A stretch of DNA of 64,000 nucleotides from Planotetraspora sp. A-T 1434 (GTDB lineage Bacteria > Actinomycetota > Actinomycetes > Streptosporangiales > Streptosporangiaceae): positions 87,035-151,034 of the forward strand of contig NZ_JAOEGB010000022.1 of NCBI RefSeq assembly GCF_025420585.1, written 5' to 3'. The position numbers and the translations under genes are program-made. The notes beneath the pieces were generated by a model. That model searched no databases, was not told the origin of the DNA, and saw only the letters and a list, made by a program, of their open reading frames with translations. Each line of letters begins with the position of its first letter. Within the stretch, counting starts at the first letter, position 1. Positions 33,339-43,305 of the stretch are shown here, piece after piece.

Positions 33339-35180
33339 ATGAAGACGGCGCCCCTGCTCCTGAGGCTGACAGCCGCGGGAGCCGTTGCCGCGACGCTGCT
33401 CGCCGCCACCCCCGCCGCGGCGGCCGACGATCCCGTCGGCACCATCCGGAAGGCGGACTCCCCCGACAGGATCCCCGGCGAGTACATCGTCGTCCTGAAG
33501 GACAACGCCGCCGTCCGCGAGCGCGGCGTGCCCGCCTCGGCGAGGAATCTGGCGGCCCGCCACGACGGCTCGGTCGGGCACGTCTTCACCCGGGCGGTGA
33601 AGGGCTTCTCGGTCAGCATGGACGAGACCGACGCCAAGAAGCTCGCGGCAAACGCGGACGTCGCCTACGTCGAACAGGACCAGAAGGTCACGACGAGCGA
33701 CACCCAGCAGGGCGCGACCTGGGGCCTGGACCGCATCGACCAGGCCGCCCTGCCGCTCAGCGGCACCTACACGTACGCGACCACCGCCGCGAACGTGCAC
33801 GCCTACATCATCGACACCGGCGTGCTCACCACCCATGGCGACTTCGGCGGCCGGGCGTCCAGCGGGCACGACTTCGTCGACAACGACGCCGACGCGAGCG
33901 ACTGCAACGGGCACGGCACCCACGTGGCCGGCACGGTCGGCGGCGTGACCTACGGGGTCGCCAAGGGCGTCAAGCTCGTCGCCGTCCGGGTGCTCGACTG
34001 CGCCGGCAGCGGCACCACCTCAGGCGTCATCTCCGGCGTCGACTGGGTGACGGCCAACGCCGTCAAACCGGCCGTCGCCAACATGAGCCTGGGCGGCGGC
34101 GTCAGCAGCGCCCTCGACAAGGCCGTGGCCAACTCCATCGCGTCGGGCGTCACGTACGGCATCGCCGGAGGCAACGAGGGCGCCGACGCCTGCGGCAGCT
34201 CCCCCGCCCGCGTCCCCGCCGCCATCACCGTCGGCGCGACGGCCAACGACGACACCAGGGCGTCGTGGTCGAACTACGGAAGCTGTCTCGACCTCTTCGC
34301 GCCGGGAGTCTCCATCACCTCGGACTGGTTCACGGGCGCCTCCGCGACCAAGACGATCAGCGGCACGTCGATGGCCACCCCGCACGTGGTGGGCGCGGCC
34401 GCGCTCGTCCTCGCGGCCAACCCCTCCTTCAGCCCCGCACAGGTCTCCTCGGCTCTCACGTCCGGCGCCACCCAGGCGGTGGTCAAGAGCCCGGGGACCG
34501 GCTCGCCCAACCTGCTGCTCCGCACCGCCGGCACCGCCACGCCGACACCGACTCCCACACCGACACCGACTCCCACACCGACCGTGACCCCCACACCGAC
34601 CATGACTCCCACACCGTCCCCGTCACCGTCCCCGACCACGGGCACGGTCTTCTCGGACACGTTCGAGACCGCGACCGGCTGGACGGTCAACCCATCGGGC
34701 ACAGACACCGCCACGCTGGGCAGGTGGGAGCTCGGCGATCCCGAGGCCGCCGGCTCCGGCGGAACGGCGACCCAGCTCGGGACGACCGTCAGCGGGACCC
34801 ACGACCTGGTCACCGGCCGGCTCGCCGGGAGCAGCGCGGGTGCATACGACGTTGACGGCGGCGTGACCTCGATCCGGTCCCCCGCCATCACACTCCCGTC
34901 GTCCGGCACGCTCACGCTGCGTTTCAGCTGGTATCTCGCGCACCTCAACAACGCCACGAGCGCCGACTACCTCCGGGTCCGCGTGGTCGGCACCACGACG
35001 GCGACCGTGCTCAACCAGACGGGCGCGGCCAGGAACCGGGCCGCCTCGTGGGCCACGGCGACCGCCAACATCTCCGGCCAGGCCGGGCAGACCGTACGCA
35101 TCGTCGTCGATGCGGCCGACGCGGCCGGCGCCAGCCTGGTCGAGGCGGCGATCGACGACGTGACGATCACCCGTTCCTAG
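33339..35180 (+). CDS. Secreted subtilisin-family serine protease (proteinase K type)
   Basis: The 613-residue preproprotein has a signal peptide (to about 29, ATPAAAA), an I9 inhibitor propeptide (about 46-118, EYIVVLKDNA ... VAYVEQDQ) and an S8 catalytic domain with triad D159 (YIIDTGV), H192 (NGHGTHVAG) and S344 (SGTSMATPHV) and the oxyanion Asn in AGGNE. A threonine-proline repeat linker (about 402-435) leads to a C-terminal beta-sandwich-like domain (FSDTFETATGWTVN) of the type found after secreted actinobacterial proteases. Start ATG 33339 has GGAGG upstream. Confidence 0.95.
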   Translation: MKTAPLLLRLTAAGAVAATLLAATPAAAADDPVGTIRKADSPDRIPGEYIVVLKDNAAVRERGVPASARNLAARHDGSVGHVFTRAVKGFSVSMDETDAKKLAANADVAYVEQDQKVTTSDTQQGATWGLDRIDQAALPLSGTYTYATTAANVHAYIIDTGVLTTHGDFGGRASSGHDFVDNDADASDCNGHGTHVAGTVGGVTYGVAKGVKLVAVRVLDCAGSGTTSGVISGVDWVTANAVKPAVANMSLGGGVSSALDKAVANSIASGVTYGIAGGNEGADACGSSPARVPAAITVGATANDDTRASWSNYGSCLDLFAPGVSITSDWFTGASATKTISGTSMATPHVVGAAALVLAANPSFSPAQVSSALTSGATQAVVKSPGTGSPNLLLRTAGTATPTPTPTPTPTPTPTVTPTPTMTPTPSPSPSPTTGTVFSDTFETATGWTVNPSGTDTATLGRWELGDPEAAGSGGTATQLGTTVSGTHDLVTGRLAGSSAGAYDVDGGVTSIRSPAITLPSSGTLTLRFSWYLAHLNNATSADYLRVRVVGTTTATVLNQTGAARNRAASWATATANISGQAGQTVRIVVDAADAAGASLVEAAIDDVTITRS

Positions 35181-35201
35181 ATCCCCAACCAAAACCCCAG
35201 C

Positions 35202-35464
35202 GTGATCATGCACAGATTCCCGCAAACACCGTCCCACCTGGCACTTCGTGTGGCGTGATCATGCACGGGCTCCCGCAAACACCGTCCCACCCGGCACTTC
35301 GGGTGGCGTGATCATGCACTACGAGGGCACGCCTCGCCGGGCGGACAGTGCATGATCACGAACAGGGGCGGCGCTGATCACACCGGGTGCGGCGGAATCC
35401 GTACATGATCACGCTTGGAGAAACGGGACGTCCGCGAGCTTCCCGGGAAACCCTGCATGATCAC
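35202..35464. repeat. 53-bp-phased inverted repeat array, complete (3 forward + 3 reverse)
   Basis: Forward cores GTGATCATGCAC start at 35202, 35255 and 35308; reverse cores end at 35359, 35412 and 35464. Neighbouring same-strand cores are 52-53 bp apart and the total span is 263 bp. Forward units 1-2 carry TTCCC or CTCCC at +16 and CCTGG or CCCGG near +36. The array fills the gap between the convergent subtilase and PPDK genes, and no gene is seen in it. Confidence 0.92.
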
Positions 35465-35483
35465 GGCGACGCAGAGGGGGTGC

Positions 35484-38132
35484 TCAGCGGCTGTCGGACC
35501 CGGCGCCGGATCTGGTGCGGGTCAGGGCGGCCCGGCCCGCCTCCAGCCGCGCGATCGGGATGCGGAACGGCGAGCACGACACGTAGTCGAGCCCGATCTC
35601 GTGGCAGAAGTGCACGGAGTCGGGATCGCCGCCGTGCTCGCCGCAGATGCCGAGCTTGAGGTCCGGCCTGGTCTTCCTGCCCTCCTCGGCGGCGATCCGC
35701 ATGAGCCGGCCGACGCCGTCCCTGTCGATCGACTCGAACGGCGAGACGCCGAAGACGCCGAGATCGAGATACTTGCCGAAGAAGGCGCTCTCGACGTCGT
35801 CCCGCGAGAATCCCCAGGTCATCTGGGTGAGGTCGTTGGTGCCGAACGAGAAGAACTGGGCCGCCTCAGCGATCTGCCCGGCCGTCAGCGCGGCCCGCGG
35901 CACCTCGATCATCGTGCCGACGAGCGCCTCCACGCCCGCCTCCGCGAGGATCCCGAGCACCTCCTCCCGCACGATCTCCAGCTCCTGGACGGCGCCGACC
36001 AGCGGGATCATGATCTCGACTTGCGGGCCGGCGCTCCGCTTGGCGGCCGTCGCGATGGCCCGCACCTGCATCGCGAACAGGCCGGGAATGGCCAGGCCCA
36101 GCCGTACTCCCCGCAGGCCGAGCATCGGGTTCTGCTCGTGCAGCCGCTTGACGGCGTCGAGGAGTCTGCGGTCCTTCTCCGTCGCCTGGTCGCCCGCCAG
36201 GGCCACCTTGACCGACAGGTCGGTGAGGTCGGGCAGGAACTCGTGCAGCGGCGGGTCGATCAGCCGGATGGTGACCGGCCGGCCGTCCATGGCCGCGAAC
36301 AGCCCGGTGAAGTCGGCTGTCTGGAGCGGTTCGAGCGCGTCGAGCGCGACCTGCCGTTCCTTGGGGGTGGCGGCCAGGATGAGGTCCTCGACGAGCTGCC
36401 TCCGGTCGCCCAGGAACATGTGTTCCGTACGGCACAGCCCGATGCCCTGGGCGCCGAACCGCCGGGCGCGGGCGGCGTCCTCCGGCGTGTCGGCGTTGGC
36501 CCGTACGGCGAGGCGGCGCGCGGAGTCGGCGTGGCGCATGACGCGGTCCACGGCGGCGACGAGGTCGTCGTCGGGCCGGCCGCCCTCGAAGTACTCGACC
36601 ACGGGGGAGGCGACCACGGGCACCTCGCCCAGGTAGACGGCTCCGTTGCCGCCGTCGATGGAGATGACGTCGCCCTCCTGGACGGTGATCCCACCGGGCG
36701 CGGTGAACCGTCCGGCCTGGACGTCGACCTCCAGCTCCTCCGCGCCGCAGACGCAGGTCTTGCCCATGCCCCGGGCGACCACGGCGGCGTGCGAGGTCTT
36801 GCCGCCACGCGACGTGAGGACGCCCTGGGCGGCGATCATGCCGGAGAGGTCGTCGGGGTTGGTCTCGCGGCGGACGAGGATGACCGCCTCGCCCCGCCCG
36901 GCCAGCTCGACGGCCCTGGCGGAGGTGAAGACGACCTTGCCCACGGCGGCGCCCGGCGAGGCGTTCATGCCGGTGGTGAGCCGCGTGTTTCCGGCGGTCG
37001 TGGAGAACCGGGGGAACATGAGCTGCGCGAGCTGGTCTCCGGTCACCCGCGTGACGGCCTCGTCCATGCCGATGAGCCCCTCGTCCACGAGCTGGGTGGC
37101 GATGCGGAAGGCCGCGCCCGCCGTCCGCTTGCCCACGCGGGTCTGCAGCATCCAGAGCTTGCCCCGCTCGACGGTGAACTCGATGTCGCACAGGTCGCGA
37201 TAGTGGTTTTCCAGCGTGGCCATGATGTCCAGCAGTTCCCGGTAGGCCGCCGCGTTGATCGTCTCCAGGTCCTGGAGCGGCACGGTGTTGCGGATCCCGG
37301 CGACGACGTCCTCTCCCTGGGCGTTCTGCAGGTAGTCGCCGTAGACGCCCTGCTGTCCCGAGCCGGGGTCGCGGGTGAAGGCGACGCCGGTGCCGGAGTC
37401 CATGCCGAGGTTGCCGAAGACCATGGCCACCACGTTGACCGCGGTGCCGAGGTCGGTGGGGATGCGCTCCTGCCGCCGGTAGAGGACGGCGCGGGGCGCG
37501 TTCCACGACTCGAACACGGCCTTGATCGCCAGGTCCATCTGCTCGCGGGGGTCCGCGGGGAACTCGCGGCCGCTCTCCGCGAGCACGATGCCCTTGTACG
37601 TCTCTACGAGCCGCTGAAGGTCGGCGGCGTCGAGGTCGGTGTCCTCCCGGTCGCCCTTCAGCTCGTCGAGCGCACCCTCGAACAGCTCGCCGTCGATGTC
37701 CAGCACGGTCTTGCCGAACATCTGGATGAGCCTGCGGTAGGAGTCCCACGCGAAGCGCTCGTTGCCCGACTGCTTGGCGAGGCTCAGGACGGACTGGTCG
37801 TTGAGGCCGATGTTGAGGACCGTCTCCATCATGCCGGGCATGGAGAACTTGGCCCCGGACCTGACACTGACCAGCAGCGGGTCGTCCGCGCCGCCCAGCC
37901 GCTTGCCCATCCGGCTCTCCAGCTCCGCCAGGTGGGTCGCGATCTCGTCTCCGAGCCCGTACGGCATGCCTCCGTGGCCGAGGTAGTGACGGCACGCCTC
38001 TGTCGTGATCGTGAAACCGGGAGGCACCGGGAGACCGAGGTTGGTCATTTCCGCCAGATTGGCGCCCTTACCGCCGAGCAGGTCCTTGAGGTCCTTGTTG
38101 CCCTCGGTGAAGTCGTAAACGTACTTGGGCAC
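35484..38132 (-). CDS. ppdK: Pyruvate, phosphate dikinase
   Basis: Interconverts pyruvate, ATP and phosphate with phosphoenolpyruvate, AMP and pyrophosphate. The 882-residue protein has the N-terminal ATP-grasp domain (GGKGANLAEM near residue 20), the phosphohistidine domain (SRGGKTSHAAVVARGMGK) and the C-terminal PEP/pyruvate barrel with QIEIMIPLV-like and SFGTNDLTQM blocks and GICGEHGGDP carrying the active-site Cys. Start ATG 38132 (MPKYVYDFTEG) is the family N-terminus. The upstream region holds two DasR-like palindromes. A very long plus-strand frame antisense to it is a composition artefact. Confidence 0.96.
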   Translation of the reverse strand: MPKYVYDFTEGNKDLKDLLGGKGANLAEMTNLGLPVPPGFTITTEACRHYLGHGGMPYGLGDEIATHLAELESRMGKRLGGADDPLLVSVRSGAKFSMPGMMETVLNIGLNDQSVLSLAKQSGNERFAWDSYRRLIQMFGKTVLDIDGELFEGALDELKGDREDTDLDAADLQRLVETYKGIVLAESGREFPADPREQMDLAIKAVFESWNAPRAVLYRRQERIPTDLGTAVNVVAMVFGNLGMDSGTGVAFTRDPGSGQQGVYGDYLQNAQGEDVVAGIRNTVPLQDLETINAAAYRELLDIMATLENHYRDLCDIEFTVERGKLWMLQTRVGKRTAGAAFRIATQLVDEGLIGMDEAVTRVTGDQLAQLMFPRFSTTAGNTRLTTGMNASPGAAVGKVVFTSARAVELAGRGEAVILVRRETNPDDLSGMIAAQGVLTSRGGKTSHAAVVARGMGKTCVCGAEELEVDVQAGRFTAPGGITVQEGDVISIDGGNGAVYLGEVPVVASPVVEYFEGGRPDDDLVAAVDRVMRHADSARRLAVRANADTPEDAARARRFGAQGIGLCRTEHMFLGDRRQLVEDLILAATPKERQVALDALEPLQTADFTGLFAAMDGRPVTIRLIDPPLHEFLPDLTDLSVKVALAGDQATEKDRRLLDAVKRLHEQNPMLGLRGVRLGLAIPGLFAMQVRAIATAAKRSAGPQVEIMIPLVGAVQELEIVREEVLGILAEAGVEALVGTMIEVPRAALTAGQIAEAAQFFSFGTNDLTQMTWGFSRDDVESAFFGKYLDLGVFGVSPFESIDRDGVGRLMRIAAEEGRKTRPDLKLGICGEHGGDPDSVHFCHEIGLDYVSCSPFRIPIARLEAGRAALTRTRSGAGSDSR

Positions 38133-38317
38133 GTGAGCTCCTTCGCGACTTCAAATTAAACGCGCGGATCGACCCCGCACCCGGACTCTACCGACGAAGA
38201 AGGCCATCAAACATCACACCCCAGCCGATAAGGCATATCGCCAGCTAGACGACACCGTAAAGGTCTAATCCACTACTTATACCCGTAAAGATCGCTCGTT
38301 TTTCATCGACCTAGACC

Positions 38318-38391
38318 AGTGGTATAAACCAATTTCCAGCATTGCGCGGATTCACCGCATGTTTCCCCGGTGTTAATTGGTTTAGACCATT
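38318..38391. promoter_or_regulatory. Two DasR (dre)-like palindromes upstream of ppdK
   Basis: AGTGGTATAAACCAAT at 38318-38333 and ATTGGTTTAGACCATT at 38376-38391 match the GntR/HutC-type DasR consensus ACTGGTCTAGACCACT at 12 and 13 of 16 positions. An extra half-site TAGACCA overlaps the first. They lie in the A/T-richer 369-bp divergent gap between ppdK and a secreted hydrolase gene and could serve either. No other gene or RNA is visible in 38133-38501. Confidence 0.5.
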
Positions 38392-38501
38392 ACCTGGCCA
38401 TCCGGAAGGCGCCGCTATCGGTGAGTCCGCCCGGCGACGCCGCATCGCCGTACGGTATAAATGAACAACCCTCCGAATGACGTCGATTGCGGAGGGTGCT
38501 C

Positions 38502-39983
38502 GTGTCTCGCAGGGTCTGGCAGGTCGTGCTGGCGGGGATCGTGGGGCTCGGCTCGCTGGGGGTGGGAGCCACCGCCTGCGGGTCGGGGCAGGTGACGACC
38601 GCCGGTTACGCCACTCCCCACGACCCTCTGGCGTGGAAGCAGTGTGAGAAGGTCTCGACGGCGTCGGGCTTTCAGTGCGCGACGATGAAGGTGCCGCTCG
38701 ACTACGCCAAGCCCGACGGGGAGAAGATCGGGATCGCGCTGATCAGGCTCCGGGCGACCGACCCCGCCCAGCGGCTGGGCTCGCTCGTGTTCAACTTCGG
38801 CGGGCCGGGCGGCTCGGGGGTCTCCACGCTGCTCAACGCGGCGTCCGCCTTCGGGATCCTCGGCCGGCGCTACGACCTCGTCAGCTTTGATCCCCGCGGC
38901 GTCGACCGCAGCAGCGGGATCCGGTGCCTGAGCGACCAGCGGATGGACCAGTACCTCACCGAGGAGCCCAGCGACAGTGTCGACAAGGAGACGGCCCTCC
39001 TCACCGAGTTCGCCAGGGGGTGCCAGCGGAACGCGGGCAAGATCCTTCCCTACGTCGGCACGATCAACGCGGCCCGCGACATGGAGTCCCTGCGCGACGC
39101 CCTGGGCGAGCCCCAGCTCAACTACTTCGGCTTCTCCTACGGCACCCACCTCGGGGCGGTCTACGCCACGCAATACCCGAAGAAGGTGGGCCGGATGGTG
39201 CTCGACGCGGCCCTCGACCCCACGGTGGGCCTGCTCGACATGGCCAAGACCCAGTCCCTCGGCTTCCAGCGGGCCTACGACGACTACCTCGCCGACTGCG
39301 CCAAGACCAAGGTGAGCTGCCCGCTCGGCGCGGACCCCGCCACGGCGAACGCGACCGTCCTCGGGCTCCTCGACACCCTCGGGCGTCAGCCGCTCAAGGT
39401 CGGCGCGCGCGAGGTCAACGCGACCGTCGCGAGATCCGGCATCACTCAGGCCCTGTACAGCAGGCTCGCCTGGCCGCTGCTCACCGAGGCGGTCAACGAC
39501 GCGCGGAGGGGCGACGGGAGCGGCCTGCTCACGCTGGCCGACGAGTACGCCGGGCGGCAGCCGAACGGCTCCTACTCGACCCTGCAGTTCTCCCTGCCCG
39601 CCGTGCTCTGCGCCGACCACACCGACCGGCCCACCGTGGCGCAGGCGGTGGCCCTGGCGGACCGGCTCAGGAAGGTGACCCCGCTCTTCGCCTCCACCGC
39701 GTCGAGCTCCGGGATCTGCAGCGTGTGGCCGGTCCCGGGCGAGGACTCCAACAAGCACATCGACGCCACGGGCTCCAAGCCGATCGTGGTCGTCGGTGTG
39801 ACCCACGACCCGGCCACGCCATACCAGTGGGCGCCGAGCCTGACCAAGCAGCTCCGCACCGCGGTGCTGCTCACCCTCAACGGCGAGGGCCACGGCGCGT
39901 ACGGCCAGAGCGCCTGCATCGACACGGCGGTCAACGGCTATCTCCTCGACGGCAGGGTGCCCCTCAACGGTCTCCGGTGCTGA
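38502..39983 (+). CDS. Exported alpha/beta hydrolase, tripeptidyl aminopeptidase (TAP) type
   Basis: The 493-residue protein has an N-terminal signal with a possible lipobox (GVGATAC), then an alpha/beta hydrolase with FNFGGPGGSG, the nucleophile elbow GFSYGTHLG and a C-terminal TAP-like domain with TGSKPIVVVGVTHDPATPYQWA and GEGHGAY carrying Asp and His. Relatives are extracellular proline- or tripeptidyl-aminopeptidases of streptomycetes. Start GTG 38502 has GGAGG 6 nt upstream; the TTG at 38487 was rejected. Confidence 0.88.
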   Translation: MSRRVWQVVLAGIVGLGSLGVGATACGSGQVTTAGYATPHDPLAWKQCEKVSTASGFQCATMKVPLDYAKPDGEKIGIALIRLRATDPAQRLGSLVFNFGGPGGSGVSTLLNAASAFGILGRRYDLVSFDPRGVDRSSGIRCLSDQRMDQYLTEEPSDSVDKETALLTEFARGCQRNAGKILPYVGTINAARDMESLRDALGEPQLNYFGFSYGTHLGAVYATQYPKKVGRMVLDAALDPTVGLLDMAKTQSLGFQRAYDDYLADCAKTKVSCPLGADPATANATVLGLLDTLGRQPLKVGAREVNATVARSGITQALYSRLAWPLLTEAVNDARRGDGSGLLTLADEYAGRQPNGSYSTLQFSLPAVLCADHTDRPTVAQAVALADRLRKVTPLFASTASSSGICSVWPVPGEDSNKHIDATGSKPIVVVGVTHDPATPYQWAPSLTKQLRTAVLLTLNGEGHGAYGQSACIDTAVNGYLLDGRVPLNGLRC

Positions 39984-40010
39984 GCCTCGCCTGACGGAGC
40001 CGTACACGGA

Positions 40011-40046
40011 AAAGGCGCCTCCCGGGACGTCCCGGGAGGCGCCTTT
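40011..40046. terminator. Perfect 36-bp palindromic bidirectional terminator
   Basis: AAAGGCGCCTCCCGGGAC is followed immediately by its exact complement, ending in CCTTTCG, between the convergent TAP-type hydrolase and glycyl-tRNA synthetase genes. The A/T ends make it usable from both sides. Confidence 0.9.
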
Positions 40047-40056
40047 CGCGTGCTCG

Positions 40057-41442
<1,386 letters not shown>

Positions 41443-41617
41443 GAGTGGAACTCCATCCGGCTGGGTGTCGGCCCTGAGATCAGGTGTTCGGGGATCGGTT
41501 GTCCGATCGGTGCGTCGATCGGGCGGGCCGGCCGGATCGCGCGTGCCACAGGCGGCAAGAGGCTCGGCACCTGCCCGAATCTGTGCTCAAGCTTAGGGGA
41601 ATCCGGCGGCCGTTCGC

Positions 41618-41968
41618 TCAGGCCTCGCCCGCGGTTCCCGCGCGATCGGTCCCGGGAAGATCCCCGTCCGGGCTCCCCGGCATGCCGTACACGCCTTCGA
41701 AGGCGCTCGGCTCGTTGATCATCAGGGTCATGAGCGGATACATGGCCATTCGCGCGGCCGACAGCGCCCGGCGGTAGAAGCCCGCTCCCTCCCACTCGCT
41801 GACCAGCGCCCACAGGGCCGGCTCGTCGACCGACCTGCCGACCTGGCCCCGCAGGTAGCCGGGCTGGGCCGCCAGCACGTCGAGGATGTCACGGGCCTGC
41901 GCCGTGAACTCCTCGGTCCTGGCGCCGGGCACCGAATAGCGGATCAGGGAGAGCATGCCGCCAAGCAT
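41618..41968 (-). CDS. Antibiotic biosynthesis monooxygenase (ABM)-like small protein
   Basis: The 116-residue protein has the dimeric alpha-beta barrel pattern of ABM proteins: LIRYSVPGARTEEFTAQARDILDVLAAQPGYLRGQVGRS-like beta-alpha-beta, then WALVSEWEGAGFYRRALS. The function is unknown; many relatives are haem-degrading or quinone-modifying enzymes, but key residues cannot be judged here. The start may be ATG 41968 or ATG 41956 (MLSLIRY). It lies upstream of glyS on the same strand with a 175-bp gap, and its own upstream region is occupied by a complete repeat array. Confidence 0.65.
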   Translation of the reverse strand: MLGGMLSLIRYSVPGARTEEFTAQARDILDVLAAQPGYLRGQVGRSVDEPALWALVSEWEGAGFYRRALSAARMAMYPLMTLMINEPSAFEGVYGMPGSPDGDLPGTDRAGTAGEA

Positions 41969-41994
41969 GCCACCATCCCGTACGCCCCGCTGGC

Positions 41995-42256
41995 GTGATC
42001 ATGCACATGTTCCCTCATGCATCGTCCCGCCTGGCGCTTTGCGCAGCGTGATCATGCACAGGTTCCCACGTGGACCACCCCACCTGAAGCTTCGGCTCGC
42101 GTGATCATGCACGATGAGGTCGCACGCATCGGACGGACACTGCATGATCACGAACCGTGGCGGTGCCGATCAGACCGCTCGCGCAGGAATCCATGCATGG
42201 TCACAATTAGGGAAACCCCAGATCCCCAGGCTTCCCGGGAAAGCATGCATGATCAC
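41995..42256. repeat. 53-bp-phased inverted repeat array, complete (3 forward + 3 reverse)
   Basis: Forward cores start at 41995, 42048 and 42101 (53 bp apart); reverse cores end at 42151, 42204 and 42256. Units 1-2 carry TTCCC at +16 and CCTG at +36. The span is 262 bp, one base shorter than the array at 35202. It lies between divergently transcribed genes, about 27 bp from the ABM start and 50 bp from the DUF6703 start, so it would lie in or near both promoters. Confidence 0.92.
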
Positions 42257-42304
42257 GCCGATGGGTGCGGATGGGTTACGTGGCCGGTGTTCTAGGCTCG
42301 ACTC

Positions 42305-42751
42305 GTGGGAAGCGAAACCGATCCGACGCGCCGGCCCAGGGTCACGGCCCATCCCCTGGCGAGGAAGCCCGCCCCGGGGGCCCAGCCAAGTGCCCAGCCA
42401 CGTGCGCGGGCGGGGGCAGGGCCGAGGCGGCCGCTGCCGGCGGGCGAGCAGTTCGTCACGCCGGGCGCGACGGGGCTCCGGAAGGCGGTCGAGCAGAAGA
42501 GCGCGACGCCCCTGGTGTTCCTGTTCCAGCTGCCGCGCTGGCTGGTGCCCGTCGTGATGGTCGCGCTGCTGCTCGCCGGCATGGTCGTCGCGGACTGGCG
42601 GGGCGCCCTCGCCGTGCTTCCCGTGCTGGGCTTCGTCGTCTGGCTGGCCTACCTGTCGTGGCCCTCGCTCCGGCTCGGCGGCCGGGTGCTCCGCGTGGCG
42701 GTCGTGACCTTCCTGGTGCTGCTCGCCGCCACGCGGCTCGGACTCCTGTGA
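42305..42751 (+). CDS. DUF6703-type membrane protein
   Basis: The 148-residue protein has a basic, Pro/Arg-rich cytoplasmic N-terminus (about 1-75) and three hydrophobic segments (LPRWLVPVVMVALLLAGMVV, ALAVLPVLGFVVWLAYL, VLRVAVVTFLVLLAA). This layout matches a small actinobacterial membrane family whose role is unknown. GTG 42305 is taken as the start, and other starts are possible in the low-complexity N-terminus. It is followed at 45 bp by the Zur-type regulator, which may share its transcript. Confidence 0.7.
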   Translation: MGSETDPTRRPRVTAHPLARKPAPGAQPSAQPRARAGAGPRRPLPAGEQFVTPGATGLRKAVEQKSATPLVFLFQLPRWLVPVVMVALLLAGMVVADWRGALAVLPVLGFVVWLAYLSWPSLRLGGRVLRVAVVTFLVLLAATRLGLL

Positions 42752-42796
42752 GCATCGGTAGATTCGAAGTGGCCACGCCGTACACGGGAGTCCCTC

Positions 42797-43186
42797 ATGA
42801 GTAAGAGCCGCGACGCCGTTCACGCGACCCTCCGTCAGAGCCGAGGGTTCCGGAGCGCTCAGGACGTGTTCACGAAGATGCGGGCGGACGGCGCGAAGAT
42901 CGGCCTGACCACCGTTTACCGGGCGCTGCAGTCCCTGTCCGACGACGGCCGGGTCGACGTTCTGCGCACCGACGACGGCGAGTCCGTCTACCGGGCGTGC
43001 GAGAGTGACACCCACCACCACCATCTCGTCTGCCGCCGCTGCGGGCGCACGGTCGAGGTGGCCGGTCCCGACGTCGAGCGGTGGGCCGAGGTCGTCGGCG
43101 CGGAGCACGGCTTCACCGAGATCACCCACACCGTCGAGGTTTTCGGCACCTGCTCGTCGTGCGCGGCCGCCACCCCGGGCGGGTGA
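42797..43186 (+). CDS. zur: Fur-family regulator, Zur type
   Basis: Metal-responsive repressor of 129 residues. The winged helix (residues about 1-75, IGLTTVYRALQSL) is followed by the metal-binding dimerisation domain with THHHHLVCRRCG (regulatory His cluster and first CxxC), EVAG and EVFGTCSSC (second CxxC). The set fits actinobacterial Zur, which senses zinc. Start ATG 42797 has GGAG upstream. No obvious zur-box was found within the window. Confidence 0.85.
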   Translation: MSKSRDAVHATLRQSRGFRSAQDVFTKMRADGAKIGLTTVYRALQSLSDDGRVDVLRTDDGESVYRACESDTHHHHLVCRRCGRTVEVAGPDVERWAEVVGAEHGFTEITHTVEVFGTCSSCAAATPGG

Positions 43187-43305
43187 CGCGGCGGGGGTGA
43201 CCGCCGCATGATCGTGACCTGGATATGACGCGGATATACGGTCATGTCGCCACGCCGGGCCGCCCCGAGAGGTACGCTGCCTGCGCCGGGAAATAGGGAG
43301 ATGCC

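Noticed and set aside
34540..34640. Tandem repeat region in the subtilase gene as a mobile or CRISPR-like feature
   Set aside because: It encodes a threonine-proline linker, a normal low-complexity hinge in secreted proteins.
35202..35464. CRISPR array suggested by regularly spaced repeats
   Set aside because: Repeats are only about 12 bp with degenerate flanking blocks conserved inside the 'spacers', orientation inverts half way, there are no cas genes and several dispersed copies exist.
35415..38159. Very long plus-strand open frame antisense to ppdK
   Set aside because: It is the complement frame of a high-GC gene; its translation has biased composition and no recognisable domain, while the minus strand encodes a complete PPDK.
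41443..41617. T-box riboswitch upstream of glyS
   Set aside because: No T-box consensus, specifier loop or antiterminator was found; such control is also not expected for actinobacterial glyS.
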